From SR-FBR-E99 sp963732365 (GTDB taxonomy: Bacteria; Bacteroidota; Bacteroidia; Bacteroidales; VadinHA17), in NCBI GenBank assembly GCA_963732365.1, contig CAVSZC010000008.1, positions 123,737 to 187,736 on the forward strand: DNA of 64,000 nucleotides. Reading direction: 5' to 3'. Under the pieces are notes generated by a model, which worked only from the letters and a program-made list of their open reading frames with translations, did not search any database and had not been told where the DNA came from. A program made the translations under genes and the position numbers. This document shows positions 55,826-64,000 of the stretch, piece after piece; the first letter of the stretch is position 1, and every line of letters starts with the position of its first letter.

Positions 55826-56431
55826 TTAAATTACGGTCATTATGAGCATGAGGAACTGGAAGAGAATGGTTTTTAAAATGCGGTTCGAGAGATGTATATA
55901 GTGCCTGATGAACTTCAGAGCACTGTTCATGTGGTTTCTGACCGTATTTTTTGAGATATTCATCATGGAGGCAATCTCGTCCTGGCTCAGACCTTCCTCC
56001 CTGCTGAGACTGAATACAGTTTTTTGCTGCGGCGGAAGTTTGTCGACGGCATCCCTGATAATTGACTCAGACTCCTTTGCAATAAGGTCGTGAAACTGAA
56101 TGTCAGATGCTTCGGTAAAGTGTGCACGGAGATGATCGACGAACGCATTATGCCTCAGGCGGTTTTTTATCTCTGTCAGGATGTGGTTGCGGGCCATGAT
56201 GAAAAGATAGGCATCGAACTTTTCGACATCAGGAAGTGTGGCTCTTCTGTGCCACACCCTGCAGAATACCTCCTGTACAATGTCTTCGGAAATATGAGGT
56301 GACTTGGTGAATGAATATGCCGCATTGTAGATATGATCATAATAGGCGTCATAAATCTTCCTGAAGGCTGGCTCATCACCTTCAGAAATCATTTTCAGCA
56401 AGGTCCTCTCATCTGCCGGACGCTCTTTCAT
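55826..56431 (-). CDS. ECF RNA polymerase sigma factor, locus C
   Basis: 201 residues: region 2 (SPHISEDIVQEVFCRVWHRR) and region 4 (LPPQQKTVFSLSREEGLSQD, EIASMMNISKNTVRNHMNSA), with a hydrophobic C-terminal tail (ILKTILFQFLMLIMTVI) also seen more weakly in sigma 1. Starts 52 bp after the GH92 stop, so some read-through from GH92 is possible. Heads locus C. Confidence 0.93.
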   Translation of the reverse strand: MKERPADERTLLKMISEGDEPAFRKIYDAYYDHIYNAAYSFTKSPHISEDIVQEVFCRVWHRRATLPDVEKFDAYLFIMARNHILTEIKNRLRHNAFVDHLRAHFTEASDIQFHDLIAKESESIIRDAVDKLPPQQKTVFSLSREEGLSQDEIASMMNISKNTVRNHMNSALKFIRHYIHLSNRILKTILFQFLMLIMTVI

Positions 56432-56483
56432 TCTTTTCCCCGTGAGAGCGCAATTTAAGAAAAAAGAGGGACTGACGCTTTTA

Positions 56484-58793
56484 TCAGCGGCTCATATAAA
56501 ATATAAGGTGCCCTCCCTGCATTACTTCTTCCTGCCTTATCCATGGCCGGTCAAGTTTTTTGCCATTGAGCTCGGCTTTCTTTACGTAAACATTCTCAAG
56601 TGACTGGTTTATTGTACTGACTCTGAACTGCTTCCCGTTCTCAAGGCTTATCACAGCTTCCTTCACGAGCGGGCTGCCCAGGTCATACCGGTCCGAACCG
56701 GGTGCAACAGGGTAGAAGCCCAGTGCGGTAAAGATATACCATGCGCTCATCTGCCCGCAGTCGTCGTTGCCGCTCAGTCCGTCAGGTGCGGGAAGGTATT
56801 TGGTGTCCATTATGTGGCGAACCCAATACTGTGTTTTCCGGGGTGCTCCGGCGTAATTATAAAGGTATGGTACATGATGTGACGGCTCGTTGCCATGCAC
56901 GTAGTTACCTATGATCCCTTCACGGGTGATATCCTCCGTTTCGGCAAAAAACTCATCAGGCAGATGCATGGTAAAGAGCGAGTCGAGGTGCTGCACGAAC
57001 CTCTTTTTGCCACCCATGATCGATATGAGCTGGTCAGGGTCATGCGGAACATACAGGCTGTAGTTCCAGGCGTTGCCCTCAATGAAGCCCTGGCCGTGGG
57101 TGCTGAGGACGTCAAAGTTATCCCTGAAACTACCGTCTGCCTTACGGGGGCGCATGAATCCCGATGATGAATCCCAGACGTTAATGTAATTGCGAGAACG
57201 GGCGATAAATTCCACATATAATTCCGGGTCTGACCCGGGGAACTTCGAATGCAATGGTTCAGCGGACATTTTATTGATGATTTGTGCTATGCACCAGTCG
57301 TCGTAAGCATATTCAAGGGTGACCGAGACCGAGGAGCCGGTTCTCTCGTCAGGCACATAGCCGAGTCTCACGTAGTCATCGAGCCCGTCGTACCACCAAT
57401 TACGCGCTGTGGTAACACATGCCTCCGTTGCCATTGCGTAGTCAAATCCGGTGATCTCTTTCACGATGGCATCAGCAATTACTGGTACGGAATGGTATCC
57501 TATCATGCACCAGTTCTCATTGGCATGGTGCGACCAGACCGGCAGCATGTGGTGGGCGCTCTGGTCATAATGGGCCAGCATCGAGTTGACCATGTCAGCC
57601 GTACGCGACTGCTGAACGATGGTGAAGAGCGGATGCAGCGCCCGGTAGGTATCCCATAACGAGAAGGTAGTATAGTTGGTGAAACCGCCGGCTGTGTGAT
57701 CATTCTGATCCAACCCCCTGTATTTATTATCGGTGTCCATAAAGACGGTCGGAGAGAGGAAGGCATGGTAAAGAGCCGTATAGAAGCTGACCATCTGTTC
57801 TTCGTTCATCATTGTCGCCGTGATCTTTCCGAGCTCGCTCTGCCACGTCTCTTCAGCCCTGCGGCGGGTGGCATCGAAGTCAGAGCAAGGTGTTTCGGCC
57901 TTCATGTTCTCAACTGCCCCGGAGGTGCTGACCGGTGAGAGCGCCACCCTCAGCGTGATCTGCTCTCCGGGGGAGGTAGCAAAGTCAAAATGACCCTTTA
58001 TGCGGCGCCCGGCTGCTTCCGGAAAATTACGGCGCTGGTCGAGGCGTCGCCAGAAGCCCCTGTACACCTGTGCCGGCTCTTCGTTTACAAAGCCGTACGA
58101 TTCGAAGGGCCTGGAGAAGGCTATAGCAAAATAGAGTGTCCTCGTTCTGGCCCATCCGCTCGTCTGCCTGTATCCCGTAACAAGAGTATCATTCTCCACC
58201 CTGATGAATGTCCAGACATTCTTCCTGTCATAGTTGTAGATTCCGTGAACCATATCGAGAATGATATGAGCATCGCCGCCCCTGTTGAAGGTATAGCGGT
58301 GCACACCCGTGCGCGTTGTGGCTGTCATTTCAGCCAGTATGTCATGATCATCGAGGTTTACGGAATAATAGCCCGGGGAGGCTTTTTCGCTGTCGTGCGA
58401 AAAAGCCGAACGGTAGCCTTTCTCAGGTGCATCGGCAGTTCCGGGGTTAAGCTGCAGGGTGCCTGTTGCAGGCATTATCAGGATGTCGCCGAGGTCGGAG
58501 TGGCCTGTTCCACTGAAATGGGTATGTGAGAATCCGACGATGGTGCTGTCACTGTACTGGTACCCTGCGCAGTATTTATAAACATCGCCGTTGTACCGGC
58601 CGTTGACCTCATAGGGGAGAGTGTCAGTATCAGGTGATAGTTGCACCATGCCGAAGGGTACTGTTGCTCCCGGATAAGTATGTCCCATGCGGTCGGTGCC
58701 GATGAAGGGGTTGACATACCGGAGGATGTCGTTGTTTTGCGGGTAGGCTGAGGCAGAGATCAGAAGGGTCAGGAAGAAGGTGTATTTTTTCAT
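56484..58793 (-). CDS. GH92 family alpha-mannosidase
   Basis: About 769 residues from MKKYTFFLTLLISASAYPQ (signal peptide), preferred over a start ten codons upstream. GH92 signatures: YVNPFIGTDRMGHTYPGATV, PFGMVQLSPDTDT, FSHTHFSGTGHSDLGDI, VHGNEPSHHVPYLYNYAG and GNDDCGQMSAWYIFTALGFY. Calcium-dependent exo-alpha-mannosidases of this family remove mannose, mostly alpha-1,2, from N-glycans or mannans in the periplasm. It directly precedes sigma 3, but no other glycan enzyme is near, so membership of a mannan locus is uncertain. Confidence 0.95.
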   Translation of the reverse strand: MKKYTFFLTLLISASAYPQNNDILRYVNPFIGTDRMGHTYPGATVPFGMVQLSPDTDTLPYEVNGRYNGDVYKYCAGYQYSDSTIVGFSHTHFSGTGHSDLGDILIMPATGTLQLNPGTADAPEKGYRSAFSHDSEKASPGYYSVNLDDHDILAEMTATTRTGVHRYTFNRGGDAHIILDMVHGIYNYDRKNVWTFIRVENDTLVTGYRQTSGWARTRTLYFAIAFSRPFESYGFVNEEPAQVYRGFWRRLDQRRNFPEAAGRRIKGHFDFATSPGEQITLRVALSPVSTSGAVENMKAETPCSDFDATRRRAEETWQSELGKITATMMNEEQMVSFYTALYHAFLSPTVFMDTDNKYRGLDQNDHTAGGFTNYTTFSLWDTYRALHPLFTIVQQSRTADMVNSMLAHYDQSAHHMLPVWSHHANENWCMIGYHSVPVIADAIVKEITGFDYAMATEACVTTARNWWYDGLDDYVRLGYVPDERTGSSVSVTLEYAYDDWCIAQIINKMSAEPLHSKFPGSDPELYVEFIARSRNYINVWDSSSGFMRPRKADGSFRDNFDVLSTHGQGFIEGNAWNYSLYVPHDPDQLISIMGGKKRFVQHLDSLFTMHLPDEFFAETEDITREGIIGNYVHGNEPSHHVPYLYNYAGAPRKTQYWVRHIMDTKYLPAPDGLSGNDDCGQMSAWYIFTALGFYPVAPGSDRYDLGSPLVKEAVISLENGKQFRVSTINQSLENVYVKKAELNGKKLDRPWIRQEEVMQGGHLIFYMSR

Positions 58794-58823
58794 TTTGCCA
58801 GTAATTACTGACAAAATAAGCAT

Positions 58824-58908
58824 ACAATACTTAATGCCCTACAGGCAATCAGTTTTATTTTGGGATCAATTCTACAATACTTAATCTCCTACGGCGAATG
58901 GATTTCAG
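58824..58908. repeat. Dispersed CTACAATAC/CTACGG repeat, two units
   Basis: Unit 1 (58824-58851) is ACAATACTTAATGCCCTACA followed by GGCAATCA. Unit 2 (58873-58908) is CTACAATACTTAATCTCCTA followed by CGGCGAATGGATTTCA. The same words occur at 27214-27287. No coding capacity. Confidence 0.5.
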
Positions 58909-58970
58909 TGTATCGGTTGCGGATAATGGGCCAGAACAAATCGTCAGCGGCGCATGAAGATGGTATGCAA

Positions 58971-60006
58971 TTATCTCTGTTCCTGGTATTCCAGGAGCTC
59001 GGCGTTGTATTGCCTGTTCTCGAGGATCCTCACGTAATCAAGACCCTGCCTGGTGCCGTAATCTGAATAGGATTTCTGCGCCCACTCCACCGCTTTGTCA
59101 AGATCGCCGTTTATCTCATTTATTATCGCCATGTTGTAGTGTGCTCTGCCAGCCACCTTGGGGTCAGGGTTGCCTGTCTCCTTTTCCCAGAGAAGAGCAG
59201 CCTCATCCCATTGTCCGAGCTGAGCCTTACGTTTGGCTATCTTGAAATTATCAGTTCCTTTCACAAAGTAATCACGTGTTGCCCTGAGCCGGTAGGGAAT
59301 AAGACGGAGCGCGTAGATGTGTCCCGCTCTGTTGCTCACCTCCTTAACGGCCGCCTCGCGGTTCATCAGTGCACTGACTGCGACAACCGGGTTAATTCCT
59401 CTGCCTGTGAAGTTAACCGTTTCCGGTACGATATATTCATCAAGAACTGTCCTGTCTGCCGGTGAATAGATCCTCCAGCCTGTCTTGACAAGTACATCCA
59501 TGGATGCTGTATGCTCGAGGGCGGGGATATCACCGAGGGGTGTACTGACCTGGGTCTTTGCCACGGAGTAGTTTATGCGCGTGTCAGTATCATACATCTC
59601 CAGTGCAAAGAGCGCATCAGTGCCATTCTCACGGCATATATTCTCTACCTGCGCCCATGTCAGGGGTGAGGGAAGGGCCCCGACGGCAGAGGTCTGGAAA
59701 TTAAGGTTGGTTAAAAGCTTCACTTCATTAAACCTGTCGTTTTCCGTCAGCTCTTCCGTGACACCTTTGATGGCCTCACGGGTGCCAATCGAGTCAAGCA
59801 CATCTCCCTCCAGGGTCAGAAGCTGGTCCATCTTATCAATCGATTTGGTCTTGTCGGTGGGGTTCGATCTGTCGATTATCCCGACGATTTTAATCTCCGG
59901 GGCGATGGTCACCGGCGCAGGCTGTGTGACATTCAGGTAGAGTTCCTGCGTTGCACAGGATAATGGCAGATACGGCAATAAGCGGTAAAAGGAGGTACTT
60001 CTTCAT
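58971..60006 (-). CDS. DUF6340-type lipoprotein with C-terminal TPR-like region (frameshift in signal peptide)
   Basis: A good lipoprotein start, MKKYLLLPLIAV, opens at ATG 60006, but the body (LPLSCATQELYLNVTQPAP onward) is in the next frame. One extra base near 59970-59980 would explain it. Without it the only in-frame start is a TTG at 59978, seven codons before the lipobox Cys, too short for a signal. The mature protein resembles the Bacteroidetes DUF6340 family: IVGIIDRSNPT, then repeats suited to TPR helices (AALLWEKETGNPDPKVAGRA, NMAIINEINGDLDKAVEWAQ). Function unknown. Confidence 0.7.
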
Positions 60007-60082
60007 GGCGGATCGGGTATTTGTCCCTCTGTAAACAACTTGTCAGGGAAACAAATTATTGTATTGTGCCCGGACAAACCTC

Positions 60083-60118
60083 ACTACTGCCTGACTGCCT
60101 GAGGCTGCCGACTGCCTA
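60083..60118. repeat. TACTGCC-type repeat abutting the ammonia-lyase stop
   Basis: TACTGCC, GACTGCC, then GACTGCC units ending exactly at the stop codon of the ammonia-lyase gene. It is the same unit as at 6790-6825, which also ends at the stop codon of a minus-strand gene. Confidence 0.5.
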
Positions 60119-61648
60119 TTCCAGGCTGCCAACCGTTTTCTCCACCTCGTGAAGTATCTCGCATGACTTCACGAGTTCCTTCATGTTGGTGTGGTCGTCG
60201 TAGAGGGGACGGTCTATGTCGAGGAACTCAACATGCCTGCGTATCACATCCTTGGCCTTCTGAACGCCGGTGCCGAAACTGTACTCCTCCTTCCTGAAAT
60301 CAAGTGCCTGTGCCGCTGCCATGAATTCGATACCGAGTATGCCATAGGCATTATCGAGTATCTGGTTGTTCTTGATGGCGGTGTTCATACCCATGGAGAC
60401 AAAATCCTCCTGGTCTGCAGCGGCCGGAATTGATTGTATTGAAGCCGGCATAGAGAGAATTCTCTGCTCAACTATCATCATGTCAGCAGTATACTGGCTG
60501 AGCATCAGGCCCGAGAACATCCCCGCACCTTTGGTGAGGAAGTCGGGCAGCCCGACGCTGAGTGCAGGGTTATTGAGCCGGTTCATTCTCCTCTCAGACA
60601 TGACGCTGACCATTGTAACGCAGGCGCCGGCCATATCCATGGGCACGCTCACGGGTGATCCCTGGAAGTTTGCTCCCGAGAGCTGGAGGTTCTTATCGGG
60701 GAAGAAGATCGGGTTGTCACCCACGCCGTTGAGTTCGATCTCGACCTGGCTGCGGGCGTAAGCCAGCATGTCATGCGCCGATCCTATCACCTGCGGGGTT
60801 GACCTCATCGAATAGGCATCCTGCACCTTCGACTTCACCCTTCCCTCTTTCAGGTCGCCGCCTGCTACGCATTTATTAATGGCGTTGGCGCTGCGGATGG
60901 CGCCTTTAAAACCTCTTACCTCATGCAGCAGTGGTGCATACGGTTTCATGTTGGCTTTAAGGGCCTCGAGCGACATTGCAGCCGCTATCTCGGCCTGTTT
61001 CATCCAGTTGTTGGCATCAACCAGCCAGATGGCGCTCATGGCGGTGAGCATGTTTGATCCGTTTATTGCTGCCAGCCCGTCGCGTGCCATCAGTCCGGGG
61101 ACAGCAATGCCTGCCCTCTTCATTGCCTCGGCGCCGTCAAGGAGCTCGCCCTGGTAATATGCCTTGCCCTCACCCATCAGCAGGAGGGCTATCTGAGACA
61201 TAGGTGCAAGGTCGCCGCAGGCGCCCACCGAGCCCTTCTGGCATGCGAAGGGTGTGACACCCTTGTTGAGCATCTCGACATAAGTTTCTGTGATCTCGAG
61301 GCGGTTTCCCGAGTTGCCGTGGGCGTGAACATTGATACGGCCCAGCATTGCGCCCCTGACAGTCTCAATGGAGGCAGGGTCACCTATTCCGGCGGCATGG
61401 TTGTAAACGAGATATTTCTGGAAATCCTTGATCTGGTCGTCATTGAGCACCATCTCGGAGAACTCTCCGATGCCGGTGTTGACACCGTACATGATCTCGT
61501 GTGCGACGATCTTTTTCTCGAGCATGGCACGGCACTCCAGTATCCTCTTGCGGGCATCGGGGTGCAGTTCTATTTTCTGCCCGTGGCGGGCAACATTTAC
61601 AACATCATTTACAGTCAGTCCTGATCCGGTAATAATTAATGTATCCAT
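60116..61648 (-). CDS. Histidine ammonia-lyase-type aromatic amino acid lyase with Ala-Cys-Gly at the MIO site
   Basis: 510 residues, the normal HutH length. The loop that forms the electrophilic MIO cofactor reads A143-C144-G145 (KGSVGACGDLAPM) instead of the usual Ala-Ser-Gly. Other active-site elements are in place: Y54 in EIMYGVNTGIGEF, the selectivity His H84 in VYNHAAGIGD, which fits histidine (or tyrosine) rather than phenylalanine, and the Glu of DQEDFVSMGM. It deaminates the substrate without cofactor addition. An engineered Ser-to-Cys HutH is known to mature and work, so activity is likely. No other hut gene is nearby. Confidence 0.87.
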   Translation of the reverse strand: MDTLIITGSGLTVNDVVNVARHGQKIELHPDARKRILECRAMLEKKIVAHEIMYGVNTGIGEFSEMVLNDDQIKDFQKYLVYNHAAGIGDPASIETVRGAMLGRINVHAHGNSGNRLEITETYVEMLNKGVTPFACQKGSVGACGDLAPMSQIALLLMGEGKAYYQGELLDGAEAMKRAGIAVPGLMARDGLAAINGSNMLTAMSAIWLVDANNWMKQAEIAAAMSLEALKANMKPYAPLLHEVRGFKGAIRSANAINKCVAGGDLKEGRVKSKVQDAYSMRSTPQVIGSAHDMLAYARSQVEIELNGVGDNPIFFPDKNLQLSGANFQGSPVSVPMDMAGACVTMVSVMSERRMNRLNNPALSVGLPDFLTKGAGMFSGLMLSQYTADMMIVEQRILSMPASIQSIPAAADQEDFVSMGMNTAIKNNQILDNAYGILGIEFMAAAQALDFRKEEYSFGTGVQKAKDVIRRHVEFLDIDRPLYDDHTNMKELVKSCEILHEVEKTVGSLE

Positions 61649-61953
61649 TATTGTATTTTTTGAATTAGCTAAAACGAAGAATTAAGAAATCTTAACAAAG
61701 AAGTACACGGCGGGATGTGAGGCGAAGATAATACCGGCAGTGGTGCCGGAGGCAACGTCACTGCTGCCCCGCCGGGCTGGTTAAAACAATCCGGAGCGGT
61801 TGATTTTTATCTGGTATTCCAATGTCCAGCTATAGGCCATGGTCAATGATTAGAGGATCAAATATATGACAAAAACATAATAAAAAATAATCGTAAAGGC
61901 TTTACCTGCAGCGTCACTATTTTTTGTACCTTTTGATCCTTATTCCAAAACCT
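61649..61953. other. Divergent intergenic region, no gene seen
   Basis: 305 bp between the ammonia-lyase and cytochrome genes, which point away from each other. AT-rich near both starts. TACCTTTTG at 61927-61935, 18 bp before the cytochrome ATG, is one base longer than the -7 consensus and could be its promoter. No RNA or repeat recognised. Confidence 0.35.
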
Positions 61954-63327
61954 ATGAAAAAGAAAAATACCACAGTGTTTGCACTGGCAGTCGGTTTAGC
62001 CGTTACTCTTCTGAGTCTTACTGCCTTTGCCCTGATCAAGTCTCTTCCGCAGGAAGACCTTAAGGGCAAGTACGCTTACAAGGAGTTTGAATCGGCAAAG
62101 AAATGTCGTTCATGCCATCCCGGAATCTATGAGCAATGGTCTCAGTCCATGATGTCACAGGCATACACGCATCATTGGGATGAGATCGAATATTTTAACC
62201 TGGCCGTACCTCATGCCGAAGTCGTGCCTGAACTCAAGGATGCGGTTGACGGATGCAACGGATGTCACACACCTATGGGATACATGGAAGGGACGATGCC
62301 TCCTCCTCGTCCTTCAGAAAACAGTATGGCCAATGAATCTGTTTCGTGCGATGTGTGTCATCTTACGCAGTCAGCCCAGACTGATCCTCCTTTTAATTTC
62401 AGTTATATGATAAAACCCGGAACGACCAAGTACAGTGGCCGTGAGCCGGAGATCCAGTCACCGGCGCACAAAATTGTGCAGAGCGATTTCCACAAGACAA
62501 CGGAGTTCTGCGGTAACTGCCACAATGAAAAGAATCCCTATGGAATCTGGGTCAAGAGCACACAGCTCGAATGGAAGGAGGGACCATATGCTGCCGAGGG
62601 TGTGAGGTGCCAGGACTGCCACATGCCAAAGGGTCCTTATGTTCTGGCTCTGATGGGCAAGGCCCGGGACGATGCAAGCCTTCACCTCTTCCACGGCGCT
62701 CATGACCCGGGAAAGGTAAGAGGTACTATAGAGGTCAGGATAGAGCCTGACACACGGCTCGCAGAACCAGGTGAAGCAATTGTCTTTACCGTAGCCCTCT
62801 TTAACGCGAAAACAGGTCATAAGTTTCCTACAGGCTCTGTCGAGGACCGCATCGCATGGCTGAATGTTGAGGCTACAGATGCAAAGGGAAAAACATATCA
62901 CATTAATGTGGACAAAAAGGGATTTGAAGGCGAAGAATACACAATATCAGGCGATTATCTCGCTTACCAGGACATGGGTATTCCTTTGAAAATTGCAGAT
63001 TTCAAAGGTGTTCAGCGCGATGGCATACCTTACGGAAACAGGATCTTCAGAAAGCCTTACTTTGACGAGCAGGGCAGAATGACAATAATGCAGTGGAACA
63101 CTGCCAGCCAGGGCGTTGACTACAGGATCGGCCCGCGGGAGACCAAAGTGGAGAAACTAACATTCAAAATACCAAATGATGCTGCCCCGGGCGAGATGAA
63201 AGTCCATGCTGTTCTTAATTACCAGCTGCTGGTCAAACCAGTGGCCGACTTCCTGAAAGTTCCGTCTGATGAGTCGGAAATATTAATGGTGAACGAACAT
63301 TCCACCAAAGTTGAAATCCTCCAGTAA
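61954..63327 (+). CDS. Pentaheme cytochrome c (cytochrome c554-like)
   Basis: 457 residues from MKKKNTTVFALAVGLAVTLL, an uncleaved or cleaved N-terminal signal. Five heme sites: CRSCH 51-55, CNGCH 101-105, CDVCH 132-136, CGNCH 186-190 and CQDCH 219-223, with extra histidines for bis-His ligation. The C-terminal half (from about 255) is a heme-free beta-rich domain (VFTVALFNAKTGHKFPTGSV). This matches a group of exported cytochrome c554/NapC-NrfB-like proteins with unknown partners. The next gene, 20 bp downstream, also has a heme motif, so the two probably act in one electron chain. Confidence 0.88.
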   Translation: MKKKNTTVFALAVGLAVTLLSLTAFALIKSLPQEDLKGKYAYKEFESAKKCRSCHPGIYEQWSQSMMSQAYTHHWDEIEYFNLAVPHAEVVPELKDAVDGCNGCHTPMGYMEGTMPPPRPSENSMANESVSCDVCHLTQSAQTDPPFNFSYMIKPGTTKYSGREPEIQSPAHKIVQSDFHKTTEFCGNCHNEKNPYGIWVKSTQLEWKEGPYAAEGVRCQDCHMPKGPYVLALMGKARDDASLHLFHGAHDPGKVRGTIEVRIEPDTRLAEPGEAIVFTVALFNAKTGHKFPTGSVEDRIAWLNVEATDAKGKTYHINVDKKGFEGEEYTISGDYLAYQDMGIPLKIADFKGVQRDGIPYGNRIFRKPYFDEQGRMTIMQWNTASQGVDYRIGPRETKVEKLTFKIPNDAAPGEMKVHAVLNYQLLVKPVADFLKVPSDESEILMVNEHSTKVEILQ

Positions 63328-63347
63328 TCCTTAAAACTAAAAAAAAT

Positions 63348-64000
63348 ATGAAACGGACATCATTTGCCAGGTTGACCATCCTGGTCGTAATAGCTCTGGT
63401 AATAATGCCGGTTAATAAAGCTGATGCCATACCTGCCTTTGCCCGCAAATACCAGATCAGTTGCCAGGTGTGCCATTCACCGGCAATGCCAATGTTAAAA
63501 CCTTTCGGTGATGAGTTCGCAGGTAACGGCTTCAGGATGACCGAATATGAAGCACCGCGACATTTTGTAGAGACCGGTGATGAAGAACTTTCGCTATTCA
63601 GGGAGCTGCCCCTGGCCATCAGGCTGGAAGGTTTTGCCTCCCTGAATTTCAATAACGAAGGTACTGTCGATTTCGGCGCTCCCTTTGTGGTCAAGATCCT
63701 CTCAGGAGGCGAGCTGTCAAAAAAGATCTCATATTATTTTTATTTCCTGTTCAACGAAAGGGGGTCAGTCGCCGGGCTGGAAGACGCATTTCTCATGTAT
63801 TCAGATGCTTTTGGATCCGGAATAAATTTATTTGTCGGGCAATTCCAGGTTTCGGATCCTCTCTTTAAAGGTGAATTACGACTTACACTGGAACCCTATA
63901 AAATTTACGGTGTAAAACCCGCAGGCTCTACAATTGATCTGAAATATGACCGGGGGATAATGTTCGATAAGTCATTCGCTACCGGAACGACAATTGTCGG
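63348..64000 (+). CDS. Outer-membrane-type c-heme protein, N-terminal part
   Basis: Open from ATG 63348 to the right edge (217 codons visible). Signal peptide MKRTSFARLTILVVIALVIM, then IPAFARKYQISCQVCHSPAM with one heme motif at 39-43. The rest reads as amphipathic beta strands (VVKILSGGELSKKISYYFYF, GLEDAFLMYSDAFGSGINLF), as in porin-like proteins. Probably an outer-membrane partner of the pentaheme cytochrome upstream. The 3' end lies beyond the window. Confidence 0.75.
   Translation, partial: MKRTSFARLTILVVIALVIMPVNKADAIPAFARKYQISCQVCHSPAMPMLKPFGDEFAGNGFRMTEYEAPRHFVETGDEELSLFRELPLAIRLEGFASLNFNNEGTVDFGAPFVVKILSGGELSKKISYYFYFLFNERGSVAGLEDAFLMYSDAFGSGINLFVGQFQVSDPLFKGELRLTLEPYKIYGVKPAGSTIDLKYDRGIMFDKSFATGTTIV

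Noticed and set aside
13539..56431. Three polysaccharide utilisation loci
   Set aside because: SusCD, FecR and sigma genes are present, but no glycosidase, lyase or sulfatase lies inside the three loci. Only GH92 flanks locus C.
1..64000. CRISPR array, insertion sequence, prophage or defence system
   Set aside because: No regularly spaced repeats, transposase, integrase or phage genes were found on either strand.

Overview
The window looks like chromosomal DNA of an environmental member of the Bacteroidetes (probably Bacteroidales or a relative). The evidence is three SusC/SusD outer-membrane pairs with FecR anti-sigma and ECF sigma genes, TTG-N19/20-TAnnTTTG promoters, no recognisable Shine-Dalgarno sequences, a GH92 mannosidase, a sphingosine-1-phosphate-lyase-like enzyme and DUF6340/DUF3575 family proteins. 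Almost every gene is on the minus strand. No tRNA, rRNA, CRISPR array, prophage or insertion sequence was seen.

Layout: 1-3.0 kb is a maltose-type operon (MFS transporter, beta-phosphoglucomutase, GH65 phosphorylase cut by the window edge). 3.5-6.6 kb has a class I fumarase and a PLP lyase, converging on two palindromic repeats. 6.8-11.2 kb is a giant 2-hydroxyacyl-CoA-dehydratase-activase-like gene broken by about seven frameshifts. 11.45-13.5 kb is dsbD, with two more frameshifts. 13.5-56.4 kb is the main feature: three tandem ECF sigma-FecR-SusC-SusD loci. Loci A (13.5-27.1 kb) and B (27.6-45.9 kb) carry the same accessory cassette in the same order: a Cys-rich DUF4369/beta-propeller lipoprotein, a Cys-rich PhnD-like lipoprotein, a TAT-type four-cluster ferredoxin and a NapH-like membrane iron-sulfur protein. 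TlpA-like thioredoxins (four in all) and an M16 protease accompany them. Locus C (46.0-56.4 kb) has SusCD, a TlpA thioredoxin and a DUF3575 protein but no iron-sulfur cassette. 56.5-64 kb has GH92, a DUF6340 lipoprotein, a histidine-ammonia-lyase-type enzyme with Cys at the MIO serine, and two c-type cytochrome genes, the last cut by the right edge.

How the genes may work together (inference): SusC proteins with STN domains signal through FecR to the ECF sigma factor when a ligand is imported. The absence of glycosidases inside loci A-C, and the presence of thioredoxins and an M16 protease, point to peptides or disulfide-containing ligands rather than glycans. The ferredoxin/NapH pair could carry quinol electrons to the periplasmic face, where the propeller and PhnD-like proteins act; dsbD nearby could supply thiol reductant. 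I know of no described system with this composition.

Regulatory sequence: every FecR-SusC junction holds a plus-strand promoter-like box next to the susC start codon, a conserved leader and a hairpin with a short T tail. This is the architecture of the DonS-type cis-antisense RNAs of Bacteroides polysaccharide loci. Two further copies lie away from any susC. Hairpins, two with T runs, follow each susD. Several dispersed low-complexity and palindromic repeats fill the other intergenic regions, and one lies in frame inside the MFS transporter.
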